Source: SUG2458 sp963651465
Lineage (GTDB): Bacteria > Bacillota_I > Bacilli_A > RFN20 > CAG-826
Length of the DNA: 64,000 nt
NCBI GenBank assembly: GCA_963651465.1
Contig: CAVJPS010000015.1
Location: 1-64,000 of the forward strand
Reading direction: 5' to 3'
Shown here: piece by piece, positions 54,321 through 63,662 of the stretch
Layout of the letters: every line of letters begins with the position of its first letter
How positions within the stretch are numbered: position 1 is the first letter of the stretch
Notes under the pieces: generated by a model
Told to the model about the DNA's origin: nothing
The model's input: only the letters and a program-made list of their open reading frames with translations
The model's database searches: none
Made by a program: the position numbers and the translations under genes

Positions 54321-54360
54321 CCTTTTTATTAAGATATCATATAAAGTGTTAATAAAAAGG
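54321..54360. repeat. Perfect 12-bp inverted repeat in a divergent promoter region
   Basis: CCTTTTTATTAA (54321-54332) and TTAATAAAAAGG (54349-54360) with a 16-base centre that holds GATATC. It lies between the divergent cyclase operon and the aminotransferase gene and may be an operator for either. Confidence 0.6.
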
Positions 54361-54460
54361 TAATTTAGTGTATATTTTATCTTCATATATTAATAAAAAA
54401 TATATTTTTTGTTATTAGTTGATTATAATAGATATAAATAAACATTAAGAGGGTGCAATT

Positions 54461-55594
54461 ATGAAATACAATTCTCAAATCTTAAAAGTAGGTCAAAGTT
54501 CTATAAGAAAATTTAATAATCTAGCTCATGAACTAGGTGCAAAATATTTTATGACATTAGGAGAACCTGATTTTAATACTCCTGATTCAATTGTTAATGC
54601 TTGTATAGATTCACTTAAAAATCATAATACAAAATATGCTCATACATATGGAAATCTAGATTTACGTGAAGCAATTTCTAACTTTGAAAAAGTTCATCAT
54701 AATTGTAACTATAGTAAAGATGAAATAATTATAACAACCGGATCTACAGAAGCACTTGCTTCAGCATTATTTACTATTTTAAATCCGGGTGATGAAGTAA
54801 TAGTTCCAACTCCTTGTTATGCTTTATATCGTCCTGTAATTGAATATATGAATGCCAAAATGGTAACAATAGATACAACTTGTACAGGATTTGAAATAAC
54901 AGAGCAATTATTAAAAGAGACAATTAACCAAAATACAAAAGCAATTTTATTAACATCACCTAATAATCCTACTGGACATATTTATTCTAAAAATACACTA
55001 GATACGATTTATAAATTAGTCAAAAATACTGAAATATTTGTTATTTTAGATAATTGTTATAGTGAACTTGTTTATGGTGAATATCACAACATGTACGAAT
55101 ATCACGATATACGTGATCAAATTATTATTTGTCAATCATTTTCAAAGCCATACGCAATGACTGGTTGGAGAATCGGTTATCTGATGTCAACTAAAGAATT
55201 TTGTGAACAAGCTTCAAAAATTCATCAATATATGATTGTAGCTTCTAATACATTCATTCAAAGTGCCGCACTTGAAGCTTTAAGCTTTGATGTTAAAGAA
55301 TTTAAAGATATATATATAAAAAGACGTGATTATATTTTAAAACGTCTTGATGAAATTGGAATGGAATATGTAAAACCCGATGGTGCATTTTATGTCTTTC
55401 CATCAATTAAAAAATATGGTTTAAAATCATGGGACTTTTGTTTAGAATTAGTCAAACAATACAAAGTTGCAACAATACCAGGTATTTGCTTTGAAGCTGA
55501 TGATTACATAAGATTAAGCTATTGTGTTGATATGGAAACAATTGAATACGCAATGAATTCATTAGAAGAATTTATTAAATCTTTAGAAAAGTAG
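54461..55594 (+). CDS. Class I/II aminotransferase (PLP)
   Basis: A 377-residue fold-type I aminotransferase. The PLP lysine is in QSFSKPYAMTGWRIGY, the phosphate/ring contacts are in TSPNNPTGHIYS and ILDNCYSELVY, and substrate Arg is in IRLSYC. It resembles aspartate/aromatic or N-acetyl-LL-diaminopimelate-type aminotransferases; exact substrate not decidable. GAGGGTG precedes the ATG. TATAAT is at 54424-54429. A diguanylate cyclase follows after 97 bases, possibly in the same transcript. Confidence 0.92.
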   Translation: MKYNSQILKVGQSSIRKFNNLAHELGAKYFMTLGEPDFNTPDSIVNACIDSLKNHNTKYAHTYGNLDLREAISNFEKVHHNCNYSKDEIIITTGSTEALASALFTILNPGDEVIVPTPCYALYRPVIEYMNAKMVTIDTTCTGFEITEQLLKETINQNTKAILLTSPNNPTGHIYSKNTLDTIYKLVKNTEIFVILDNCYSELVYGEYHNMYEYHDIRDQIIICQSFSKPYAMTGWRIGYLMSTKEFCEQASKIHQYMIVASNTFIQSAALEALSFDVKEFKDIYIKRRDYILKRLDEIGMEYVKPDGAFYVFPSIKKYGLKSWDFCLELVKQYKVATIPGICFEADDYIRLSYCVDMETIEYAMNSLEEFIKSLEK

Positions 55595-55691
55595 AGTTTC
55601 TTCTTTTCTTAAATTATTAAAAATTATGACAAAATTTTATAATTAATATAAAATAAAGTTAAGGTTATGCAAATTAAGAGAGGTTTTTATA

Positions 55692-56849
55692 ATGATAGGA
55701 GAAATTTATATTAATCTTTTGTTAACTATAACATTAGTGTTTTTATTAGCAATTATTGGTAGAACACAATTTATAAAAAAACAAAAAAGCAAATATTATC
55801 GTAACGCTACAATTGGTATGATTGTAATTCTTTTATGTTATGTCTTTCGCTTGATTGCTATTAATACACAAACAAAATGGCTTTCGATTATTACAAATTT
55901 TATTATTTATGGATTTGCACCATTTGTTCCATATTGTTTATGCTTATCATCATTAAAGAAAATAAAGAAGAGAGAAATAATATTTATAATTGTATTGTTT
56001 ATTAACGTGGTGATTGCATTTGTTTCTATATTCACTGGTTGGTACTTTAAATGTTCAAGTGACCAAGTCTATGCACGTGGTTCTATATTTTATGTTGCAT
56101 ATATTATTACAGCAGCCTTTGCACTTGATTGGATTATTCTTTCACTTATTGAATATAAACAAGTATCACTTCGTGAAAAATTACACCTTATTGGATTATT
56201 TGCTTTATTAACTGTTGGAACCATATTACAAACAATAAATTTAGAAATTAAATCAATATGGATAACTAATACAATGGTTATCTTACTCTATTACGCATTT
56301 ATTATTGAGGTTTCTTCTCGTTATGACGAACTTACTGAACTTCAAAATAGAAACGCATATATAAATAAAGTTTCACATATCAAAAAATCAAATCAATATA
56401 ATATTGTTATTTTTGACTTAAATGGCTTAAAAAACATTAATGATACCTTTGGTCATGAAGCTGGTGATCACTATATAATTAAAGCTGCTAGATTCATTAG
56501 GAAGTATTTACCACGATTCACGAACATTTATAGAATCGGTGGTGATGAATTTGTCGCTTTTACTTCAAGTGTATTACCTGAAGATGAACTAGTTAAAATA
56601 TGTGATACAATTTCTGAAAATTTAATTAATTATGGTAAACAAATCCATCGTAATTTATCATTGTCGTATGGCGTTGCAACTCATTCAATAGTCAACTTAA
56701 ATGATACTTTCGAGACTATTTTTAACTTAGCAGATAAACGTATGTATACACAAAAACAAAAATACTATAAAAACAAAAATATAACAAAAGAAAAATCAAA
56801 CTTAGACATTTCTGAATTTAATGATTTTAATAATTTTAAGACACACTAA
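55692..56849 (+). CDS. Membrane diguanylate cyclase (GGDEF)
   Basis: A 385-residue protein with seven or eight membrane helices in the first 215 residues and a GGDEF domain with an intact RIGGDEFVAF and FDLNGLKNINDTFGHEAGD. The RxxD site is replaced by RFTN, so feedback inhibition is unlikely. GAGAGG precedes the ATG. The membrane part differs from the cyclase at 52766, suggesting a separate input signal. Confidence 0.93.
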   Translation: MIGEIYINLLLTITLVFLLAIIGRTQFIKKQKSKYYRNATIGMIVILLCYVFRLIAINTQTKWLSIITNFIIYGFAPFVPYCLCLSSLKKIKKREIIFIIVLFINVVIAFVSIFTGWYFKCSSDQVYARGSIFYVAYIITAAFALDWIILSLIEYKQVSLREKLHLIGLFALLTVGTILQTINLEIKSIWITNTMVILLYYAFIIEVSSRYDELTELQNRNAYINKVSHIKKSNQYNIVIFDLNGLKNINDTFGHEAGDHYIIKAARFIRKYLPRFTNIYRIGGDEFVAFTSSVLPEDELVKICDTISENLINYGKQIHRNLSLSYGVATHSIVNLNDTFETIFNLADKRMYTQKQKYYKNKNITKEKSNLDISEFNDFNNFKTH

Positions 56850-56867
56850 TTAGGTGTGTCTTTCTTT
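56839..56867 (+). terminator. Terminator after the second diguanylate cyclase
   Basis: Stem AAGACACAC (56839-56847) with GTGTGTCTT (56854-56862), then T-rich. The stop codon lies in the loop. Confidence 0.85.
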
Positions 56868-57004
56868 GTTGTTTATATTAATATTAATAATATAGACGTT
56901 TAAATACACAATTTTTAATATGATTTCCATTTTTAAATTGCAAATTCATTTTCTATCTAATAAAATAAAAATAGATACAAAAATATTATAAAAGAGGAAT
57001 TTTT

Positions 57005-59146
57005 ATGGGAAAATGGTTTTTGCAATTGTTTGGCCTCAATAAAAACCCTAAAGAAATTAGAGATCATCTTAATGAGGCAAACGTTAGAAGTGCCATCTAT
57101 ATGGGCTTCATGATTATTATCCTAGAATTGTGGATGATAATTCGTACCCTTTGTACTTTCAATCCTGAAAAAATAAAAACGGTAATTAATCAAGAATTCA
57201 ATTTCTTTTCTTTATTCACAACAGGATTAGCTATCTTTTTCTTTTCATTAACGGATACTAAACGCAAAAAGTATAAATGGCAAATAACTTGTACTAGAGT
57301 CTTTTCAATGATATGCGGTGCCTTTAGCTTAGGCATGATAATTTATAGCATTGTAGAAAATAACTATTTTAGCTACGCTCCAGTTGTTCGAGTTCCAGTT
57401 ATTTTATGGCATATTAGTGGTATACTTATCGGAACATTATGTTTCGCATATACTTTCATGGATAAAGTACCTAATTACTACAAAATCATAATTCTAGCTT
57501 TATTTTCACTTGCATGTTTATGCTTTGGTATGTATGTTTCATACTATGATTTTAAGAGTCAAACAGTCTTTACAAATATCGTCGGTGACCAAGTGTTCTC
57601 AAAACAAGGTAAACAAATTCTATGCTTTGTGACAATGGTAATATTTGTAGGTTGCTTGTTAATTTATAAGCCTTACATTTCATTATTAATGCTAGGAACA
57701 ATCTTTTTAATATTTTATTTTATGCTTACATCATCCGGTGTACCTTTCCCTCCTGGTGACTTAGTTAACTATATTACTTTCTATATAACCTTATCGATGA
57801 TATGTATGAGCATTTATTATCAACGATTAAAAGAAGCTAAAAAAACTATTGAACTAGAAGAAACAGTTGTTACTGACTCACTTACAAAGATTCATAACGT
57901 AAAATTTATTGCAGACTATGCACATGATGTTATTTTTCATCGTACTAACGGTCTAAACAACTATATCTATTTATTTATTAATATTGAAAACTTTAAAACT
58001 TACAATAATGAATATGGATTTATAAATGGTAATACTTTCTTGGAGAACTTTGCTATTAAATTAGAAGAAGTATTCAAAGACGATAACGTAGCTCGTCAAT
58101 CAGATGACCACTTTGTTGTCTTGACAAAGAAAGATAATTATCAAACTAAAATCGAATTCTTATTAGATTATATTAATAAATTAAATATTTCTCACTATTT
58201 ATCAATTAAAATAGGTGGATATGAACCTGGAGATAAAGGTGAAGATCCATATCGTGCAATTGATAAAGCTCGTTATGCTGCATACGCAATTAAAAATAAA
58301 TACGGAGAATTTTTCTGTTTATATGATGATAATATGAATGAAGCATATAAAAAGAAAATGCACATCATTAATAATATTGATAATGCTCTTGAAAATAACT
58401 ATATTAAAGTTTATTATCAACCTGTTTTATGGGCAAAAAATCACGAATTATGTGGTGTTGAGGCTTTAGCTCGTTGGATAGACCCAGAATATGGACGTAT
58501 TCCACCGGCAGAATTTGTCCCAGTATTAGAAGAAGTCCATCAAATTCATAAACTTGATAAACAAATATTTGAACTAGTATGTCGTGATTTAAGTGAATTA
58601 ATTAAGCAAGGTAAAACTGTTGTACCAGTATCATTAAATTTCTCTCGTCTTGATTTCGAATTAATGGATGCAGTTCAAGTCTTATGTGACTTAATTAAAA
58701 AATACAATATTCCAAAAGAATTAATACATGTAGAAATCACCGAAAGTGCATTAACAGATAACAAAGATTCACTTAAAGAAAACATTGATAGAATTCATAA
58801 AGAAGGTTTTGATTTATGGCTCGATGATTTCGGTAGTGGCTATTCATCATTAAATGTTTTAAAAGATTATACTTTTGAAGTCATTAAAATTGATATGAAT
58901 TTCTTACAAAATTTTGGCGAAAATGAAAAATCACAAGAAATTGTACAAAGTATTATTAATCTTGCTAACCGTATTAATTCCAAAACTTTAACAGAAGGTG
59001 TTGAAACTAAAGAACAAGCTGATTTTCTAGATAAAGCTGGTTGTACTCGTTTACAAGGTTTCTTATTTGGTACAGCATATCCTTTAGAAGAACTAGAAAA
59101 ATATATTGAAGAAGGAAAATTCGTAATTAGCAAAAAACTTAAATAA
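57005..59146 (+). CDS. Membrane c-di-GMP phosphodiesterase, degenerate GGDEF plus EAL
   Basis: A 713-residue protein: about eight membrane helices (residues 25-280), a GGDEF domain whose signature is degraded to SDDHF (near residue 363), and an EAL domain from about residue 450. The EAL catalytic set is complete: VEALARW, NFSRLDF, VEITES, DDFGSGYSSL, IKIDMNFL, TEGVET and LQGFLFG. It should therefore break down c-di-GMP, with the GGDEF part perhaps sensing GTP. GAGG precedes the ATG. Monocistronic, next to two cyclases. Confidence 0.93.
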   Translation: MGKWFLQLFGLNKNPKEIRDHLNEANVRSAIYMGFMIIILELWMIIRTLCTFNPEKIKTVINQEFNFFSLFTTGLAIFFFSLTDTKRKKYKWQITCTRVFSMICGAFSLGMIIYSIVENNYFSYAPVVRVPVILWHISGILIGTLCFAYTFMDKVPNYYKIIILALFSLACLCFGMYVSYYDFKSQTVFTNIVGDQVFSKQGKQILCFVTMVIFVGCLLIYKPYISLLMLGTIFLIFYFMLTSSGVPFPPGDLVNYITFYITLSMICMSIYYQRLKEAKKTIELEETVVTDSLTKIHNVKFIADYAHDVIFHRTNGLNNYIYLFINIENFKTYNNEYGFINGNTFLENFAIKLEEVFKDDNVARQSDDHFVVLTKKDNYQTKIEFLLDYINKLNISHYLSIKIGGYEPGDKGEDPYRAIDKARYAAYAIKNKYGEFFCLYDDNMNEAYKKKMHIINNIDNALENNYIKVYYQPVLWAKNHELCGVEALARWIDPEYGRIPPAEFVPVLEEVHQIHKLDKQIFELVCRDLSELIKQGKTVVPVSLNFSRLDFELMDAVQVLCDLIKKYNIPKELIHVEITESALTDNKDSLKENIDRIHKEGFDLWLDDFGSGYSSLNVLKDYTFEVIKIDMNFLQNFGENEKSQEIVQSIINLANRINSKTLTEGVETKEQADFLDKAGCTRLQGFLFGTAYPLEELEKYIEEGKFVISKKLK

Positions 59147-59160
59147 TTGTTTAAATTAAA

Positions 59161-59194
59161 AACGTCGATAATGAGAAATCGGCGTTTTCTTTTA
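59161..59194 (+). terminator. Terminator of the EAL gene
   Basis: Nine-base-pair stem AACGTCGAT (59161-59169) with ATCGGCGTT (59178-59186), then T-rich. Confidence 0.85.
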
Positions 59195-59201
59195 CTTTCA
59201 A

Positions 59202-59233
59202 TAAAAAAAGTTCTAATCTTTTGTTAGAACTTT
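59202..59233 (-). terminator. Terminator of tRNA-Trp
   Basis: Stem AAAGTTCTAA (59208-59217) with TTAGAACTTT (59224-59233), A run on the low side. Confidence 0.85.
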
Positions 59234-59246
59234 TACATTTAATAAA

Positions 59247-59320
59247 TGGCAGGGGCGGCAAGAATCGAACTCGCAATAACGGTTTTGGAGACCGTTGCTA
59301 TGCCATTTAACTACGCCCCT
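59247..59320 (-). tRNA. tRNA-Trp (CCA)
   Basis: Minus strand, 74 bases, AGGGGCGTAGTTAAATGG start, anticodon loop CTCCAAA giving CCA, discriminator G, CCA encoded. It reads UGG only, in keeping with UGA being a stop here. Confidence 0.96.
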
Positions 59321-59363
59321 ATGAAATGTCTATTATTAATTTCATAGACTATTTCAAATTATA

Positions 59364-59780
59364 CTATTTTAAGCACTTGTTGACAAGACCCATATCAACT
59401 TTTCCAGCAAAATTTGCTTTAAAATGTTTCATAACACTTGGAACACTTTTGTCTTCAAGAGTTGCAATAATAGCACGGATTTCTTCTTCAGTTAATAATT
59501 TAGGTAAATATTGAGAAATAACATCTTTTTGTCTTTGAATTCCTGCAACACGTTCTTCATTACCAACCTTACGGAAATCTTCTTGTTCTTCATTTAATTC
59601 TTTTACTACTTTATTAATAATAGAAATAAGATCAGAATCTTGCATTTCTTTTCCTTGAGCACGGAATTCAACAACTTGTAATTTGTATTTAGAAATAACA
59701 ACAGATAAGATTGCACGAGCATCTTTATCGTGATTTTTTAAAGCCTCCATATTAGCTTTATTTAATTCATCTATAAGCAT
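59364..59780 (-). CDS. yqeY: GatB/YqeY family protein
   Basis: A 138-residue protein of the YqeY family (MLIDELNKANMEALKNHDK, then LRVVISKYK-like and QLPKLLTEEEI-type motifs; GKVDMGLVNKCLK at the end). It resembles the tail domain of GatB, which binds tRNA in transamidation; free-standing YqeY has no settled role. The ATG at 59780 follows AAAGGAG. A TATAAT at 59909-59914 on the minus strand may be its promoter. A c-di-GMP riboswitch lies 230 bases upstream. Confidence 0.9.
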   Translation of the reverse strand: MLIDELNKANMEALKNHDKDARAILSVVISKYKLQVVEFRAQGKEMQDSDLISIINKVVKELNEEQEDFRKVGNEERVAGIQRQKDVISQYLPKLLTEEEIRAIIATLEDKSVPSVMKHFKANFAGKVDMGLVNKCLK

Positions 59781-59908
59781 AAATAAAAAAACTCCTTTCA
59801 ATATATTCAATTTTTATTCAAATAGCTTTCTAAGCTTAATAAGCATTGAAGTGAATTTTTCGCAGCTTTTATTTTTGAATGTTAATTAAGTAACGGCACT
59901 TTCCCAAC

Positions 59909-59914
59909 ATTATA
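59909..59914 (-). promoter_or_regulatory. Possible yqeY promoter (-10)
   Basis: Minus strand TATAAT about 130 bases upstream of the yqeY start. No good -35. The leader downstream contains small inverted repeats (GCTT/AAGC) but no known element. Confidence 0.35.
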
Positions 59915-60007
59915 GTTCCACTAAAAAGTAAAAATATAATAAGTGATTAGGGACACCTACTTTTAAAAGAAAATATCAATTAATACTTTTCAGTGCTCCA
60001 TTTTTTC

Positions 60008-60048
60008 AAAAATAAAAGCCAGCTGCAAAAATTCTATATGCAACTGGC
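60008..60048 (-). terminator. Riboswitch terminator
   Basis: Ten-base-pair stem GCCAGTTGCA with TGCAGCTGGC (one G-U pair; 60039-60048 and 60018-60027), then a T-rich run on the minus strand. The 5' arm overlaps the aptamer. Confidence 0.85.
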
Positions 60049-60103
60049 TGTCAGTTAAGACCCTATAGCTTTCCGTCATAATCTTTCGAATATTTTGGCA
60101 AAT
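60018..60103 (-). promoter_or_regulatory. c-di-GMP-I (GEMM-I) riboswitch with terminator
   Basis: Minus strand: GCCAAAATATTCGAAAGATTA with a GAAA tetraloop helix, then ATGACGGAAAGCTATAGGGTCT, then helix AACTG-ACAGC-CAGTT. These follow the order of the GEMM-I consensus (AAACC-GAAA-GGGACGCAAAGC-GGGNCTAA-AGCC), with C to G in GCAAAGC. A terminator (60008-60048) uses the 3' arm of the last helix, so ligand binding should prevent termination. The RNA has its own promoter. No obvious target gene follows closely. Confidence 0.75.
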
Positions 60104-60105
60104 TT

Positions 60106-60134
60106 ATTTTAATAAAAAATGATAAAAATATCAA
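60106..60134 (-). promoter_or_regulatory. Promoter of the c-di-GMP riboswitch RNA
   Basis: Minus strand TTGATA (60129-60134), 17-base spacer, TAAAAT (60106-60111), placing the start right at the aptamer. Confidence 0.7.
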
Positions 60135-60158
60135 TAATATTTGTTGCTTTTTTACTTT

Positions 60159-62036
60159 TTATTCCTCAAATTCGAGCAATTTTTCTAATATTTCATCAAT
60201 CTTACATTCTAAATCATGTTCTTCTTCTAATAATTTATTCATCTTAGAAGTATCCAAATAATACTCTTCTTTGAACTGATTCTCTTTATTTTCTTTAAGT
60301 TTAATCTCTATTTTATTTAAATCATTTTCTAATTTTGTTTTAGAAATATTGCTTTTTTTTAAATTGCTTTGTTGATTATTCTTACCTTTTTTCTCTTTAT
60401 TTTCGGTTAGACTATTAATGAACTGATCTTCTATTTCTTTAAATTCATCATAGTTGCCTTCAAAATAATAAGGATTAGTATGATAAACATATAAAATTTT
60501 ATTAGCAATACTATTAATAAAATAACGATCGTGAGAAACAAATATAAGACAGGCATTATATTGCTTTAAAGCATTAATTAAAGATTCTTTTGTAATTAAA
60601 TCTAAATGATTAGTAGGTTCATCTAATATTAAAACATCGTAATTATTTAAAACTACCTTAGCGAGAATTAATCTCATTGTTTCGCCACCAGATAAAACGT
60701 TAACATTTTTAAATACGTCATCACCAGTAAAACCAAATTTACCCAAATGATTTCTAATGGTCTTTTCACCTAATAAAGGATATAGATTTAAAAAATAAGT
60801 TAATAAATCACAGCTTTCATTTAATTCAAAGTCATTTTGTTTAATATAGCCAATTTTTAAAGGATGTAAACGATGAATTTCACCATTTAATAATGGTATT
60901 TCACGTAATATACATTTTAATAATGTTGTTTTACCTGCGCCATTATCACCCATTATGGCAATTTTATCATTTCCGAATAGATAAAATGAAAAAGGTTTAA
61001 TTAATGTGTGATCATAGCCAACTTCACAATTATCAAAAGCAATAATTTTTTTATCTTCACGAACTTCACCTTCAAAATTAAATTTAATAGCTTTAGTTGG
61101 ACCAGTAGGTTTATCTTTTAATTCCATATGCTCTAGTTTCTTTTCTCGATCTTTTGCACGAGAAACAAAGCGAGGTTTAGGTTTAAAATACTCTATAAAT
61201 TTTTTTAATTTTTCTATTTCTTTTTGTTGCATTGAATATTCTTTCATAGCAAGTTCAAAACGTTCTTTTTTTTGAACAACATATGAATCAAAATTACCAA
61301 CATATGTATCAATAGTCTTGTTTTCAAGTTCTATTATTTTATTTGCAACTTCATTAATAAAATAACGGTCATGAGAAACAAATAAAATAGCTCCACTATA
61401 TGATTTTAGATATTGTTCTAGCCAATCAATAGTAGAAACATCTAAGTGATTAGTAGGTTCATCTAATATTAAAAGATTAGGTTTTAATAATAAAAGTTTA
61501 ACAAATGCCATTTTTGTTCTTTCTCCACCAGAGAAGGATTTAATTGGTCTATCAAGTTCTTCTTTAGTAAAGCCAAACTTAAAGAGCATCATTTCAATAA
61601 GATAGTTATAATCATAACCACCCATTCTTTCAAATGCAGCTAATTTTTTACTATATTCATTTGCAATATCTTGATTTTCAGGTTGAAGGGAATATTCAAT
61701 AGCTAGTTCATTCATTCTTTTTTCAACCTCTAATAAATCTTTAAATACTAATAAAGCTTCTTCTTTTAAAGTATTATCAAGTGATTCAATTACATCTTGA
61801 GATAAATATCCTATTTTAGTTCCTTTAGCAACATTAATAGTACCCTTAATATCAGTATTACCGTTATTTGAAATATCTTCTGTACCTAAAATCATTTTTA
61901 ATAAAGTTGATTTCCCTGTTCCGTTATTACCAACAATAGCAATTCTATCATTTTCATTGATAGCAAAAGAAACATCGTGAAATAAATTCTCGACGCCAAA
62001 AGATTTTGTTAAATTGTTACAAGATAATACGATCAT
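60159..62036 (-). CDS. ABC-F family ATPase
   Basis: A 625-residue soluble protein with two ABC ATPase domains and no membrane part. First domain: GNNGTGKSTLL, FSGGERTKM, LLILDEPTNHLD. Second domain: GDNGAGKTTLL, LSGGETMRL, LILDEPTNHLD. A charged P-site linker lies between them (EIEKLKKFIEYFKPKPRFVSRAKDREKK region), and a C-terminal coiled coil follows. ABC-F proteins act on ribosomes as translation factors or antibiotic-protection factors. Here either housekeeping (YdiF/Uup-like) or resistance is possible; the former is more likely by its context. Confidence 0.93.
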   Translation of the reverse strand: MIVLSCNNLTKSFGVENLFHDVSFAINENDRIAIVGNNGTGKSTLLKMILGTEDISNNGNTDIKGTINVAKGTKIGYLSQDVIESLDNTLKEEALLVFKDLLEVEKRMNELAIEYSLQPENQDIANEYSKKLAAFERMGGYDYNYLIEMMLFKFGFTKEELDRPIKSFSGGERTKMAFVKLLLLKPNLLILDEPTNHLDVSTIDWLEQYLKSYSGAILFVSHDRYFINEVANKIIELENKTIDTYVGNFDSYVVQKKERFELAMKEYSMQQKEIEKLKKFIEYFKPKPRFVSRAKDREKKLEHMELKDKPTGPTKAIKFNFEGEVREDKKIIAFDNCEVGYDHTLIKPFSFYLFGNDKIAIMGDNGAGKTTLLKCILREIPLLNGEIHRLHPLKIGYIKQNDFELNESCDLLTYFLNLYPLLGEKTIRNHLGKFGFTGDDVFKNVNVLSGGETMRLILAKVVLNNYDVLILDEPTNHLDLITKESLINALKQYNACLIFVSHDRYFINSIANKILYVYHTNPYYFEGNYDEFKEIEDQFINSLTENKEKKGKNNQQSNLKKSNISKTKLENDLNKIEIKLKENKENQFKEEYYLDTSKMNKLLEEEHDLECKIDEILEKLLEFEE

Positions 62037-62096
62037 AAAATCACCTACTTTAATAAAGTATCATAAAAAAGAATATTTATGAAATATTTATAAAAC

Positions 62097-62145
62097 AATT
62101 TAAAAGAGGTAGCTAACAAGTCTACTTGTTAAGCAATCCTCTTTT
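62097..62145 (-). terminator. Terminator of the M32 carboxypeptidase operon
   Basis: Long hairpin: AAAAGAGG (62102-62109) with CCTCTTTT (62138-62145), enclosing a second stem ACAAG/CTTGT. Confidence 0.85.
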
Positions 62146-62149
62146 GTAA

Positions 62150-63661
62150 TTATAATTCATATAAATCTTTATATTTAATTTCAAGATATTCTATAAAATC
62201 ATCAACTGTAGCATCTCTACCTGTTATATCTTTAATCCAATCTTTAGGATCTAATATATCAGCTTTTGCCCAAACATTATCAATCATCCATTTATTGATT
62301 AAATCAAATTTTCCTTCTCTTATGTAATTAGTAACATCAATATCTTTTTTCATTTTATTAAAATACATTGCGTTATAGAAATTACCTAATGCATAAGTAG
62401 GAAAATAGCCAAATCCACTTGCCCAGTGAACATCTTGTAAAACGCCTTCTGAATCATTTGAAGGAACAATACCTAAATATTCTTGATATTTATCCTTCCA
62501 AACTTGAGGAACGTCATTAATATCAATTTCATTACTAACAATCATCTTTTCAATTTCATATCTAATCATAATATGGAATGTATATGTGAATTCATCAGCT
62601 TCAGTACGAATTAATGAAGGGGTGACAAGGTTAATTGCTTCGTAGAATTCTTTTTCTGTAACATCATCTAAAACATCCTTTAATATTTCTTGGCATTTAG
62701 GGAAAATTAAATGAATAAATTCTTTTGAACGACCAATAATATTTTCATAAAATCTACTTGTTGATTCATGCATACCCATAGTTTTATTACCATTAATATG
62801 GAAATCATAGTTAACACTAGGTTGGAACATTTCAAAAAGGGCATGCCCACCTTCGTGAATAATTGAATACATATTGGAAATAAATAAATTTGGGTAATAA
62901 TGTGTTGTTACACGTGTATCATTTTTACCTAATTGATTTGTAAAAGGATGTTCTGTTGTAGTAAAAGCACCTTTAGTAAAATCAAAACCAATAACTTCAA
63001 GTAAGTATTTAGCAATCTTTTGTTGTTGTTCATCAGTAACTGTACGATATAAAAAATCAGTTCTAATCTTTTTTGAGGATAAAGTAATTTGTTTTAAAAG
63101 AGGTACTAATTTTTCTTTTACTTTAGCAAAAAACTTATCTAAGTCTTTACTAGTAATTCCATACTCGTATCTATTTAAAAGATTATCGTATATATCGTCG
63201 ACTTTTTCATCTAGTAATGAAACTCTTTTAAGTTCGATGTTTTTAACATCTTCTAGTGATTGTGCAAATAAACTAAAATCGTTTTTTTGTTTTGCTTCAA
63301 TCCAGTTACGATAAGATTTATTTAAAACAACAGAAAACTCTTCGTTTAATAAAGGAGTAATGTTTTTAGTAGCATTATAATCACGATGTAAATGAAGTGC
63401 TAATCTTTTCTTATATTCATTATCTAATTCATTAATATGGTTATATAAATATTCTGCAGCTTTAATATAAGATGAATCTTTTAATAATCTAAAAGCCTTA
63501 TCATCTAAAAAAGTAATTAAATCCCCTTGATCTTCCATTCCTTTACTAGGACATATTGTTTCTAAGTCAAAACTTAAGACATTAATAGCGTGATAATAAG
63601 TTTCAACTTCTTTTAATGTTTTATCAACTATTTCATAATTTTCTTGTAATTCTTTACTCAT
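62150..63661 (-). CDS. M32 family metallocarboxypeptidase
   Basis: A 503-residue zinc carboxypeptidase of the Taq type. The metal motif is HEGGHALFEM, and HESTSRFYENIIG supplies the third ligand and family signature. It trims peptides from the C-terminus in the cytoplasm. The ATG at 63661 has GAGGT upstream and is preferred over a GTG at 63676. It begins one base after the stop of the folate gene, so the two form an operon. Confidence 0.94.
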   Translation of the reverse strand: MSKELQENYEIVDKTLKEVETYYHAINVLSFDLETICPSKGMEDQGDLITFLDDKAFRLLKDSSYIKAAEYLYNHINELDNEYKKRLALHLHRDYNATKNITPLLNEEFSVVLNKSYRNWIEAKQKNDFSLFAQSLEDVKNIELKRVSLLDEKVDDIYDNLLNRYEYGITSKDLDKFFAKVKEKLVPLLKQITLSSKKIRTDFLYRTVTDEQQQKIAKYLLEVIGFDFTKGAFTTTEHPFTNQLGKNDTRVTTHYYPNLFISNMYSIIHEGGHALFEMFQPSVNYDFHINGNKTMGMHESTSRFYENIIGRSKEFIHLIFPKCQEILKDVLDDVTEKEFYEAINLVTPSLIRTEADEFTYTFHIMIRYEIEKMIVSNEIDINDVPQVWKDKYQEYLGIVPSNDSEGVLQDVHWASGFGYFPTYALGNFYNAMYFNKMKKDIDVTNYIREGKFDLINKWMIDNVWAKADILDPKDWIKDITGRDATVDDFIEYLEIKYKDLYEL

Positions 63662-63662
63662 G

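Noticed and set aside
59855..60030. Inverted copies of GCAGC...TTTTATTTTTGAA flanking the riboswitch downstream region, suggesting a MITE
   Set aside because: The copies are imperfect and AT-rich, one of them is the terminator arm, and no target-site duplication is visible.
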